From CAVPOO01 sp963707015 (GTDB lineage: Bacteria; Pseudomonadota; Gammaproteobacteria; Thiohalobacterales; Thiohalobacteraceae): a stretch of 17,517 bases of DNA. The stretch is taken from the NCBI GenBank assembly GCA_963707015.1, contig CAVPOO010000008.1:1-17517 (forward strand). Reading direction: 5' to 3'. The notes beneath the pieces are model-generated. The model saw only the letters and a program-made list of their open reading frames with translations. It was not told where the DNA came from and searched no databases. The position numbers and the translations under genes are program-made. Positions 6,963 through 14,148 of the stretch are shown piece after piece (within the stretch, counting starts at the first letter, position 1; the number at the start of each line of letters is the position of its first letter).

Positions 6963-7166
6963 TCAGTAATGCGGGGGCGGCGTCTCCTCATCGCGGCCCT
7001 CGACCAGAGAAGGCGCAAGCGTCAGCAACTGGACTTTCAGTGTTTCCACCTCGCGCGCCAGGCGGTCAATCTCGTCCTGCTGGCGGGTGACCACCTCGTT
7101 GAGTTCCTGGATGGTCCGCTCCTGAAACGCAATGCGCGTCTCCAACTCGGCCAATCGCTCTTGCAT
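6963..7166 (-). CDS. slyX: SlyX family protein
   Basis: This small coiled-coil protein of about 67 aa matches SlyX throughout: LAELETRIAFQERTIQELN, then QQDEIDRLAREVETLK and the characteristic tail EETPPPHY. Heptad hydrophobics (L, I, V, L) run through residues 5-45. The molecular role of SlyX is not settled; the gene is typical of gammaproteobacteria and related groups. Start: two in-frame ATGs, at 7172 and 7166. GAGG (7173-7176) touches the first but stands 6 nt from the second, so I choose 7166. It is the last gene of a minus-strand run behind the GYD-domain gene, after a 184-bp gap. Confidence 0.88.
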   Translation of the reverse strand: MQERLAELETRIAFQERTIQELNEVVTRQQDEIDRLAREVETLKVQLLTLAPSLVEGRDEETPPPHY

Positions 7167-7350
7167 GGGCATCCTCGCTGGCGTGTTTCGACATCGATAA
7201 CAGGCTATCCTGCCTGCCCCTTACCATCAAACCATCACGTTGTTGCCCTTCCAGGACACCGACGCCGCCGGAGATGTCCGCCGCGCGCCTCAGACAAAGG
7301 CCGCATTGCGCCCTGTTTCTGAACGCTCGGAGACCGACATGCCGTGGGGC

Positions 7351-7638
7351 TCAAAGCACGGCGAGGAACTCCTTCCAGGGCGTGGCGAGCAAGGTCTCCG
7401 TGGTGGCGTGCCCAAAGGCGCGGATGATCATGGCCGCCTTCTCCACCTGCTTGGGGTCTTCCGATTCGACCACGTCCACCACATCGAAGCGCCCCATGGT
7501 GGCGAAGCTTTGCCTCCACTCCACGCCGGGACATTGCTCCTTGATCTTCGCGGAAACCACCTCGGCCAGTTCCTTGAATTCTTTCGGGTCCTTCAAGGCG
7601 CCGGGCATCAACTGACTGAGAATCACATAAGTCGCCAT
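7351..7638 (-). CDS. GYD domain-containing protein
   Basis: The 95-aa protein has a ferredoxin-like GYD-domain pattern: MATYVILSQLMPGALKDP, a helix rich in E/K (EFKELAEVVSAKIKEQCP), GRFDVVDVVESEDPKQVEKA and a final strand-helix TTETLLATPWKEF. The family name comes from a conserved G-Y-D; here the equivalent reads G-R-F-D. Its function is unknown, although the dimeric alpha-beta-barrel fold is used by small monooxygenase- and sensor-like proteins. A very strong ribosome site (AAGGAGGT) stands 5 nt before the ATG, indicating high expression. It follows the ~100-aa gene by 19 bp, so the two form an operon. Confidence 0.85.
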   Translation of the reverse strand: MATYVILSQLMPGALKDPKEFKELAEVVSAKIKEQCPGVEWRQSFATMGRFDVVDVVESEDPKQVEKAAMIIRAFGHATTETLLATPWKEFLAVL

Positions 7639-7657
7639 AGTCTACCTCCTTTTTGAT

Positions 7658-7960
7658 TTACGCCGCAGGCTGTTGTCTGGCGAAGTATTGACGCAACGCG
7701 CGAATCTGGTCCGCCAGCCCCTGCGCCTCTGCCTCCGTCAAGTCCCTCGTCGACATATCAATGGCATCCAGATCGCCGGCCGCCTCCGCCTTGGTGAGCT
7801 CGTCGTTCAAGCCCTCGAGCAGATAGGCGGTCGCTTCATCCAGCTCCTCGGGCCCGATATACTGCACCTCGGTCCGATAGGCGCTGGCGAGCCGTTCCTG
7901 AATACTGCCGGGCCCATCCAGGATCCGGACAGCCCTTTGAAGTCGTTCATAGGTAGCTAT
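7658..7960 (-). CDS. Conserved-looking small protein, apparent ATA start
   Basis: The function is not recognised. The protein is about 100 aa, acidic and helical, with no membrane segment or cysteines. A standard start would be GTG at 7867 (69 aa), but there is no ribosome site before it. The frame stays open for 31 more codons of sensible protein: A-T-Y-E-R-L-Q-R-A-V-R-I-L-D-G-P-G-S-I then QERLASAYRTE. Upstream of those codons, GGGAGGAG (7968-7975) stands 7 nt from ATA at 7958-7960. There is no ATG, GTG or TTG in frame back to the TAA that closes the frame; an ACG at 7961-7963 is the other possibility. The gene is therefore best read as beginning at ATA, or as an ATG gene with a changed base. 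It leads the operon with the GYD protein and is divergent from oraS. Confidence 0.7.
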   Translation of the reverse strand: MATYERLQRAVRILDGPGSIQERLASAYRTEVQYIGPEELDEATAYLLEGLNDELTKAEAAGDLDAIDMSTRDLTEAEAQGLADQIRALRQYFARQQPAA

Positions 7961-7967
7961 CGTCGTT

Positions 7968-7975
7968 CTCCTCCC
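7968..7975 (-). promoter_or_regulatory. Ribosome-binding site that decides an ATA start
   Basis: GGGAGGAG on the minus strand is a near-ideal Shine-Dalgarno sequence, 7 nt before ATA (7958-7960) of the ~100-aa gene. The nearest ATG downstream (7949-7951) is out of frame, as is the ATG just 5' of this site (7976-7978), which reaches a TAG after six codons. This placement is the main reason for extending the gene beyond GTG 7867. Confidence 0.6.
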
Positions 7976-7987
7976 ATTTCCGAGTGT

Positions 7988-8016
7988 TTGACTTTACCAG
8001 TCCCTGATACAAACAT
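7988..8016 (+). promoter_or_regulatory. Candidate sigma70-type promoter for oraSE
   Basis: TTGACT (7988-7993) is five of six for a -35 box; 17 bp later comes AAACAT (8011-8016), a poor -10 with three of six matches. It lies in the 197-bp divergent region before oraS and would give a leader of about 135 nt. No B12-box or other riboswitch core was recognised in that leader. Confidence 0.3.
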
Positions 8017-8157
8017 AGCTCATCTGTGCAGGACCTGGTGGCCCGGAATCGTGATGAAACGGGACGCGCTGGCAGCGCATAGGCGGGTACGGGCGACCTT
8101 CCGCGCATTCCGGATCCGCGACACGCAGTACTCGACGCCACCTGCAGGAGACCATGG

Positions 8158-8511
8158 ATGAGTTGTGTGGAAAGACCGGATGATTTCGAGACGCGCCGGG
8201 CGCACCTGCAGGGCCTCTCGGACGAGGAACTGCATGCCCGCTTCTGGCGCCTGGTCGATGAGATCGTCGCGCCGCTGATCGAGGAGGCGCGCAGCCACAC
8301 GACACCGTCGATCGAGCGTTCGGTGCTGCTGCGCATGGGATTCTCGAGCCTGGAAGCCCGCGAGCTGGTCGTGCAGATGCAGGCGCGGGGGGTGCTCGGC
8401 CGGGGTGCCGGCCACCTGGTGCTGGCCCTGGCGATGAGTAAGGGCAGCACAGTGCGCGAGGCCGGTCGCGCCCTGCTGGAAGGTCGCGACTGGGAGGAGC
8501 TGCCGCGATGA
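8158..8511 (+). CDS. oraS: D-ornithine 4,5-aminomutase small subunit
   Basis: This is the small (alpha) subunit of the adenosylcobalamin- and PLP-dependent enzyme that moves the terminal amino group of D-ornithine to C4, giving 2,4-diaminopentanoate. At 117 aa it is the normal size of about 120. Visible features are an acidic N-terminal helix pair (LQGLSDEELHARFWRLVDEIVAPL), TPSIERSVLLRMGFSSLEA and a C-terminal G-RGAGHLVLALA segment, consistent with OraS. Start: ATG at 8158 with AGGAG (8146-8150) at 7-nt spacing; an ATG at 8154 is out of frame. Its stop overlaps the start of oraE (ATGA), as expected for two subunits made in equal amounts. The identity rests on the sequence plus the adjacent, unmistakable oraE. 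Confidence 0.9.
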   Translation: MSCVERPDDFETRRAHLQGLSDEELHARFWRLVDEIVAPLIEEARSHTTPSIERSVLLRMGFSSLEARELVVQMQARGVLGRGAGHLVLALAMSKGSTVREAGRALLEGRDWEELPR

Positions 8512-10700
8512 AGCTCGCGCCCGACCAGAAGCTGGACCTGCGGGAGGTGCTCAAGGATCTCGATCAGTACCGCCCGAAACGCCGCGGCTGGGCCTGGCGC
8601 GAGCCGCGCACGGCGCACGCGCTCGGGCCCTTCGTCTACCAGGATGCGTCGGCAGATCTCGAACATTCGGTGCCGCTGCCTGCCGCCCGCGAGTTCGGGG
8701 ACATCGATCCGCAGTGTGACCTTGTGATCACCACCGAGATCGCCTCGGGGCGCTTCGAGGATGATCTGCGCCGCATGCGCATGGCCGCCTGGCACGGGGC
8801 CGATCACATCATGGTGATCCGTACCACCGGTCAGTCGCATTTCGACGGCCTGATCGAGGGTACGCCCGAGGGGGTCGGCGGCATCCCCGTCACCCGCAAG
8901 CAGATCCGCGCCACCCGCAAGGCGCTGGATGCGATCGAAGCCGAGGTCGGCAGGCCGATCAATTTTCATTCCTACGTGAGCGGTCTCGCCGGCCCCGAGA
9001 TGGCGGTGCTGTTCGCGGAGGAGGGCGTCAACGGTGCTCACCAGGACCCGCAATACAATGTCCTGTACCGTGACATCAATATGCACCGTTCCTTCGTCGA
9101 TGCCGCCGAGGCCAAGCGCATTCTCGCCGATGCCGGCATACTCCAGCTCGACGGTGCGCACAACGCCAATGCCACGGCCAAGGAGGCCTGGAAGGTCACC
9201 CCGGAGCTGTTCGTCCAGCATGCGATCAACACCGGCTACTCGCGGGCCGCGGGGATGCCGCCTGAGCTGATCGCGCTTTCCACCGTGCCGCCGACCGCAC
9301 CACCGGCGCCCAAGCTGCGGCTCGATCTGCCCTATGCCCTGGCGCTGCGCGAGCTGTTCGACGGTTACCGCTTCCGGGCCCAGCAGAACACCCGCTACAT
9401 GGAGTCGGACACCGAGGAGGCGACCGTCACCCATGTCCTGGATACCCTGATCTCGCGTCTGACGCCGACGCACATCCAGAGCACCATCACCCCCGACGAG
9501 GGCCGGAACATCCCCTGGCACTACAACAATGTCGCGGGCGTGAACGCCGCGCGCCAGACGCTCATGGGCGTCGACGGTCTGATGCAGATGATCGAGCTCA
9601 AGACGGACGGCCCGCTCGACACGCAGGCGCGCGAGCTGAAGGAACGCGCCGTGCTGTTCCTGGAAGAGATCCTGGCAAACGGGGGTTACTATGCGGCGGT
9701 CGAGGCCGGGCAGTTCGTCGATCAGGGCTATTTCCCGGAGCGCAAGGGTGACGGTATCGTGCGCGACCCTCAGGGTGGTGATGGCGCGGCCAGCGTGATT
9801 CCCCGCGAACCCGGCTACGGCGCCCCGGTGTGCAGTCACTTCGGCAACAACCGCTATGCCGAGGGGCCGGGCAAGTCCTGCGCCGACTATGGCGGCTGCA
9901 CCCTGTGCGATGCAACGAAAATCCAGTACATCGACGAGCTGGATGCCGAGGACAACGTCGAGCAGCGCCTGGCAGGGCCGCTCGCCGAACGCGCGGAGGG
10001 CCTGCTGCGCCCCGAGGTGGAAAAGCACGGCGACGGGGTGGTGTGTGTGACGCTGTTCGTGCCGGCGAGCCAACCGGTGGCGCGGGCGGCGGCCCTGGAG
10101 ATGGCGAGACACATGGGGCTCGATGAGCCGCAGGTGATCAACCAGCGCCTCATGCACCCCGCCGAGGGCAGTGTCTTCGAGATCAAGGGCACGCTGGATA
10201 TCGCGATCCGTACCGATGCCCTGACGGTGGCCGAGCCGCCGGCAGCGCTCCCCGATGCGGAGATCGAGGCCTGGGTGCGCGGCCGTGACATCCATCTGGT
10301 CGCGGCCACGGTCGGCGAGGACGAGCATTCGGTGGGCCTGCACGAAATCCTCGACATCAAGCACGGGGGGATCGAGCGCTACGGCTTCCGCTGTCATGAC
10401 CTCGGCACCTCCGTGTCCGTCGAGCGGCTGGTCGAGGTCGCCGAGCAGACCGGCGCGCGGGCCATCCTGATCTCCACCATCGTCACGCATGCCGATGTGC
10501 ACAAGCAGCACATGCGGCGGCTGCACGCGCTGGCGCAGGAGCGTGGCCTGCGCAAGCGGCTGGTGCTGATCGCCGGCGGGACGCAGATCACCGATAAACT
10601 GGCGCGTGAGTGCGGCATGGATGCAGGCTTTGGCCGCGGCACCAGCGGCCGCGACGTGGCCAGCTTTCTGGTGCGCAGGCTGCGCGACGCGCCGGCGTGA
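8508..10700 (+). CDS. oraE: D-ornithine 4,5-aminomutase large subunit
   Basis: The 730-aa catalytic subunit has the family's usual length (about 735). The N-terminal two thirds form the PLP-binding TIM-barrel region (for example ITTEIASGRFEDDLRRMRMA, VIRTTGQSHFDG, and later YNNVAGVNAARQTLMGVDG). The C-terminal domain (about 590-730) is the cobalamin-binding Rossmann domain, with DxHxxG as DEHSVG and His607 as lower cobalt ligand. Lys618, 11 residues further on in DIKHGG, occupies the position of the clostridial Lys629 that holds PLP in the resting enzyme, so both catalytic hallmarks are present. Four cysteines (442, 458, 464, 467; the last in CTLC) could bind a metal; I cannot say whether all family members have them. 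It overlaps oraS by ATGA and orr by TGATG. It would act in the cytosol on D-ornithine supplied by Orr. Confidence 0.95.
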   Translation: MKLAPDQKLDLREVLKDLDQYRPKRRGWAWREPRTAHALGPFVYQDASADLEHSVPLPAAREFGDIDPQCDLVITTEIASGRFEDDLRRMRMAAWHGADHIMVIRTTGQSHFDGLIEGTPEGVGGIPVTRKQIRATRKALDAIEAEVGRPINFHSYVSGLAGPEMAVLFAEEGVNGAHQDPQYNVLYRDINMHRSFVDAAEAKRILADAGILQLDGAHNANATAKEAWKVTPELFVQHAINTGYSRAAGMPPELIALSTVPPTAPPAPKLRLDLPYALALRELFDGYRFRAQQNTRYMESDTEEATVTHVLDTLISRLTPTHIQSTITPDEGRNIPWHYNNVAGVNAARQTLMGVDGLMQMIELKTDGPLDTQARELKERAVLFLEEILANGGYYAAVEAGQFVDQGYFPERKGDGIVRDPQGGDGAASVIPREPGYGAPVCSHFGNNRYAEGPGKSCADYGGCTLCDATKIQYIDELDAEDNVEQRLAGPLAERAEGLLRPEVEKHGDGVVCVTLFVPASQPVARAAALEMARHMGLDEPQVINQRLMHPAEGSVFEIKGTLDIAIRTDALTVAEPPAALPDAEIEAWVRGRDIHLVAATVGEDEHSVGLHEILDIKHGGIERYGFRCHDLGTSVSVERLVEVAEQTGARAILISTIVTHADVHKQHMRRLHALAQERGLRKRLVLIAGGTQITDKLARECGMDAGFGRGTSGRDVASFLVRRLRDAPA

Positions 10701-11785
10701 TGCACTGTCCCTGTCTCAGCATCGACCTCGACAAGATCGAGCACAACAGTCGCACCCTGGTGGGTTTGTGCGGGCAGCATGGCATCACGGTCACGGGCGT
10801 GACCAAGGCTGTCTGCGGGCATCCGCAGGTGGCGGAGGCGATGTTACGCGGTGGCGTCGCCTCGCTGGGCGATTCGCGCCTGGAAAACATTCACCGGCTG
10901 AGGGACGCCGGTATCACGGCCTCCTGCCTGCTGCTGCGCCTGCCGCCGCTGTCCGGCGTGGAGGCGGTGGTGGCATCCGTGGACATGAGCCTGAATTCGG
11001 AACTGTCGGTCCTGCAGGCGCTGTCCGCCGCCGCCCTCCGGCGTGGCGTTCGCCATGAGGTGATTCTGATGGTCGACCTTGGCGATCTGCGCGAGGGCGT
11101 CTGGCCGGATGATCTCATGGCCTTCGTGCAGCAGGCCGTCGCGCTGGCCGGTATCCGCATCGTGGGTCTGGGGGCGAATCTCGCCTGCTTCAGTGGTGTC
11201 GTGCCCGATGCCGGCAACATGAACCGCCTGGTCGCGCTGGCCGAGGAAGTGGAGGAGCGCTTCGATCTGGCGCTGACGTGGATTTCCGGCGCCAACTCCA
11301 GCGGCCTCGAGCTCATCGCCGCGGGCGCTATGCCGAGGCGCATCAATCATGCGCGCATGGGTGAGGCGATTCTGCTCGGCCGTGAGACCCTGCAGCGCAG
11401 ACCCTGGCCGGATACCCACCAGGATGCCTTCGTGCTGCAGGCCGAGGTGCTGGAGCTGAAGAAGAAGCCGTCGCTGCCGGTGGGCGAGCGTGCCCAGGAC
11501 GCCTTCGGCGGCCGGCCGGTCTTCGAGGACCGCGGCGAGATAGACCGGGCACTGCTCAACGTCGGGCGCGAGGATATCGACGTGGCGGGCCTGACCCCGC
11601 TCGATCCGCGCGTGACGATCCTCGGGGCCTCCAGTGGTTACCTGGTCGCCGATGCGACCGCCGCCGGCGGCGACATTCGCGTCGGTGACCGGCTGGCGTT
11701 TTCGCTGAGCTATGGTGCGCTCGTTCGGGCGATGACCTCCGAGTATGTCATCAAGCAGCCATTGCGGAATGGCATACCGATTTAG
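10700..11785 (+). CDS. orr: Ornithine racemase (alanine racemase N-domain family)
   Basis: The 361-aa PLP enzyme is of fold type III, close to the family annotated as ornithine racemase or alanine/ornithine racemase. It interconverts L- and D-ornithine and so feeds OraSE, which needs the D-isomer. The PLP lysine is Lys36 in VTGVTKAVCG. Further family features are GVASLGDSRLENI, HEVILMVDLGDLREGVWP, a phosphate-binding region around SGANSSGLEL, and RINHARMGEAILLGRET. Start: ATG at 10700 overlaps the oraE stop as TGATG; the same frame is open to 10610, but that part is inside oraE. Translational coupling to oraE is strong evidence for the substrate. A minimal alanine activity cannot be excluded. 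The frame ends at a TAG, with no clear terminator directly after it. Confidence 0.9.
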   Translation: MHCPCLSIDLDKIEHNSRTLVGLCGQHGITVTGVTKAVCGHPQVAEAMLRGGVASLGDSRLENIHRLRDAGITASCLLLRLPPLSGVEAVVASVDMSLNSELSVLQALSAAALRRGVRHEVILMVDLGDLREGVWPDDLMAFVQQAVALAGIRIVGLGANLACFSGVVPDAGNMNRLVALAEEVEERFDLALTWISGANSSGLELIAAGAMPRRINHARMGEAILLGRETLQRRPWPDTHQDAFVLQAEVLELKKKPSLPVGERAQDAFGGRPVFEDRGEIDRALLNVGREDIDVAGLTPLDPRVTILGASSGYLVADATAAGGDIRVGDRLAFSLSYGALVRAMTSEYVIKQPLRNGIPI

Positions 11786-11888
11786 CGTCTCCGATTAGGG
11801 ACAAGTAAACTCCCGCCTTTAGGCGATGGATCAGCGTGTATGCGAACGATGTTGGGTAGAATACTCACGCGACTCTGCAAAGAAGAGT

Positions 11889-11911
11889 TCCTTCTCCCTC
11901 CGGGAGAAGGA
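11889..11911. repeat. Perfect 10-bp-stem hairpin between orr and alr
   Basis: TCCTTCTCCC (11889-11898) and GGGAGAAGGA (11902-11911) are exact reverse complements around a TCC loop. The block, followed by GGATGAGGGG, resembles a dispersed CTCCCTCCGGGAG-type intergenic repeat known from several GC-rich proteobacteria (recollection). It is followed by purine-rich sequence, not a T-run, so it is more likely a repeat or an mRNA stem separating orr from alr than a terminator. Confidence 0.6.
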
Positions 11912-11985
11912 CAGGATGAGGGGATACAAACCAAGAGAGTTGTTCTTGATCCCCTTACCCAAGCCTGCGTCGAGGCAAGCAGACC

Positions 11986-13116
11986 ATGACGCCCTGCAAA
12001 GACCATCTGACCAGTGCCTACATCCACCTCGATCGTCTGACGCACAATCTGGGTGTGCTCCAGCAACTGGTGGGCGCCCGCCCGCTGTGGCCGGCCATCA
12101 AGGCCAACGCCTATGGTCATGGCAGTGAGATCGTTGCCCGCCACCTGGTCGGGCTCGGCTGCACGACCCTGTGTGTCGCGCATGTCAGTGAGGCGATCGA
12201 GCTCCTGGAAGCGGGCATCCGCGCGAAATTCCTGCTGCTCTCGGCGAGTCTGCCCGAACACAGTGAGGCGATCGTCCGCTACGGCTGTGAACCTGCCCTG
12301 TGTACGCCGGAGATGGCGCAGGCCCTGGCGAGCAGCGCACGACGGCTCGGCCGCGAGGTGGCGGTGCACATCATGGTCGATACCGGCATGGGGCGCATCG
12401 GCATCTACCCGGAAGAGACACTGGCGTTCATCCAGCACTGTCAGGCGCTGCCCGGGCTCCGGGTGCGCGGACTCATGAGTCATTTCCCCCGCGCCGATCA
12501 GGCGGACAAGACCCCGTCGCGGGAGGGACTGGCGCGCTTCCGGCATGTCATCGAAGTGACGCGCGACCAGGCCATCGAGGTGCATCACATGGCCAACAGC
12601 GCCGCGATTCTGGAACTGCCCGAGGCCCATTTCGATGCGGTCCGCCCCGGCATCGCCCTGTATGGCCTCGCCCCGTCCTCTGAGGTGATCAGTCCGCCTG
12701 TGGCGGCGCTCAGGCCGGTGCTGGAATGGAAGACCCGGATCAGCTTCATCAAGGAGGTGCCGGCCGGCACCGGCCTCAGTTACGGGCACGCCTATTACAC
12801 CAAACGCCCGTCGCTGATCGCCACGCTGCCCGTCGGCTACGGCGACGGCCTCAGCCGGAGTCTCTCCAACCGTCTCGAAGTGCTGGTGCGCGGCCTGCGC
12901 TGTCCGCAGGTCGGCCGCATCACCATGGACCAGAGTCTGATCGATGTCACGGCACTGCGCGGACAGGTCGCGCTGGGCGACGAGGTCGTCCTCATCGGGC
13001 GCCAGGGCGAGGCGGCCATCAGCGCGGACGAACTGGCAGGCCGACTCGGGACCATCAACTATGAAATCGTCACGGCGATCAGCGGGCGTGTTCCCCGTGT
13101 CAGCGTTTCCGGCTGA
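11986..13116 (+). CDS. alr: Alanine racemase
   Basis: The 376-aa PLP enzyme converts L- to D-alanine and back. Both catalytic bases are visible and numbered almost as in the Geobacillus enzyme: Lys39 in PAIKANAYGHG binds PLP, and Tyr266 in GLSYGHAYYT acts from the other subunit. Other motifs are MVDTGMGRIGIYPEE, HMANSAAIL, RPGIALYG, LPVGYGDGLSRSLSN and VGRITMDQSLIDVT. Start: ATG at 11986, with GAGG (11972-11975) about 10 nt upstream. It lies 200 bp after orr and 99 bp before arcC on the same strand. In the clostridial ornithine pathway the thiolase OrtAB releases D-alanine, so a racemase in this cluster may serve to recycle that product, rather than only supply cell-wall D-alanine. That role is inference from context. 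Confidence 0.95.
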   Translation: MTPCKDHLTSAYIHLDRLTHNLGVLQQLVGARPLWPAIKANAYGHGSEIVARHLVGLGCTTLCVAHVSEAIELLEAGIRAKFLLLSASLPEHSEAIVRYGCEPALCTPEMAQALASSARRLGREVAVHIMVDTGMGRIGIYPEETLAFIQHCQALPGLRVRGLMSHFPRADQADKTPSREGLARFRHVIEVTRDQAIEVHHMANSAAILELPEAHFDAVRPGIALYGLAPSSEVISPPVAALRPVLEWKTRISFIKEVPAGTGLSYGHAYYTKRPSLIATLPVGYGDGLSRSLSNRLEVLVRGLRCPQVGRITMDQSLIDVTALRGQVALGDEVVLIGRQGEAAISADELAGRLGTINYEIVTAISGRVPRVSVSG

Positions 13117-13215
13117 GCCCATAATCTGCCCGCGGCAGCGCGCGGCGAAGGGCAGGGGCGGTGAGCCATCTGCCTTGGAGCAGGCCGGCTTGCCAGCGGA
13201 CCTGGGAGTCAAGCC

Positions 13216-14148
13216 ATGCGGGTCGTAATCGCCTTGGGGGGCAATGCCCTGCTGCGCCGCGGTGAGGCGCTGACGGCGGATAACCAGCGCCGCAATGTGC
13301 GGCTTGCGGCGCAAAGCCTCGCGCCCATCGCGCTGGAACACGCGCTGGTGATCTCACACGGCAACGGACCGCAGGTCGGCCTGCTGGCCCTGCAGGGTTA
13401 CGCCTACAAGCCGGAGGAAGCCTATCCGCTGGATGTGCTGGATGCCGAGACCGAAGGCATGATCGGCTACCTGATCGAACAGGAACTGGACAACCTGCTG
13501 CCACCGCAACGCCGCTGTGCAACCCTGCTGACCCAGATCGAAGTGGATGCCGCGGACCCGGCCTTCCAGCATCCCGCCAAACCCATTGGGCCGGTCTACA
13601 GCGAAACGGAGGCGCGCCGACTGGCCGTCGAGAAAGGCTGGCAGATTGCCGCGGACGGCGCCCACTACCGGCGCGTCGTCGCCTCACCCCGGCCGAAGCG
13701 GATTCTCGAGCTCGGCGTGATTCAGCTGCTGATGGAACAGGGCATCGTGGTTATCTGTGCCGGTGGCGGCGGCATCCCCGTCGTGCAGCGCGCCGATGGC
13801 AGCCTGATCGGTGTCGAGGCGGTCATCGACAAAGACTTCGCCAGCGCGCTGCTCGCGCGCGAGCTCGGCGTCGATGCCTTGCTGATGCTGACCGATGTCG
13901 ATGCCGTCTACCGCGACTGGGGCACGCCCGCTGCGCGCGCCATCCGCCGCGCCGCCCCGCAGGCGCTTCGGCGCCTGGAGTTTGCCGCAGGTTCCATGGC
14001 GCCCAAGGTGCAGGCGGCCTGTGAGTTCGTCGAACAGACGGGCGCCAAAGCCGGTATTGGCAGACTCGATGAGGCCGAAGCCATCCTGCGTGGTGAGGCG
14101 GGGACGGTGATTACGCGGGATGTTGCTGATATCGAATGGCGGGAGTGA
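13216..14148 (+). CDS. arcC: Carbamate kinase
   Basis: The 310-aa cytosolic enzyme makes ATP and carbamate from carbamoyl phosphate and ADP, the last step of the arginine deiminase pathway. Length and motifs fit the amino-acid-kinase fold: VVIALGGNALLRRGE, ALVISHGNGPQVGLLALQ, VICAGGGGIPVV, VEAVIDKDFASALLARELG, LLMLTDVDAVY and the C-terminal FAAGSMAPKVQAACEF. Start: ATG at 13216 with GGGAG (13204-13208) at 7-nt spacing. Arginine deiminase (arcA) and ornithine carbamoyltransferase (arcB) are not in this window, but their product ornithine is the substrate of the upstream genes, so its position makes metabolic sense. The lack of a terminator before it suggests read-through from alr. Confidence 0.95.
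   Translation: MRVVIALGGNALLRRGEALTADNQRRNVRLAAQSLAPIALEHALVISHGNGPQVGLLALQGYAYKPEEAYPLDVLDAETEGMIGYLIEQELDNLLPPQRRCATLLTQIEVDAADPAFQHPAKPIGPVYSETEARRLAVEKGWQIAADGAHYRRVVASPRPKRILELGVIQLLMEQGIVVICAGGGGIPVVQRADGSLIGVEAVIDKDFASALLARELGVDALLMLTDVDAVYRDWGTPAARAIRRAAPQALRRLEFAAGSMAPKVQAACEFVEQTGAKAGIGRLDEAEAILRGEAGTVITRDVADIEWRE

Noticed and set aside
6777..7322. 181-codon plus-strand frame and a 46-codon frame at 6781
   Set aside because: The longer frame is largely antisense to slyX. The shorter has no ribosome site worth naming or recognisable similarity.
7961..8157. Possible cobalamin riboswitch before the B12-dependent oraSE genes
   Set aside because: An AGGAGACC near the oraS start recalls part of a B12 box, but it is the ribosome site, and no conserved core helices were recognised in the 197-bp region.
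7947..10526. 859-codon open frame on the minus strand across oraE
   Set aside because: It is the antisense shadow of oraS/oraE. Its sequence is rich in His, Arg, Asp and Gly without family resemblance, as expected from the complement of GC-rich codons, while the plus strand encodes complete, motif-bearing enzymes.
11782..13341. 519-codon open frame on the minus strand across alr
   Set aside because: It is antisense to alr and the start of arcC, with low-complexity composition and no ribosome site; alr has both catalytic residues on the plus strand.
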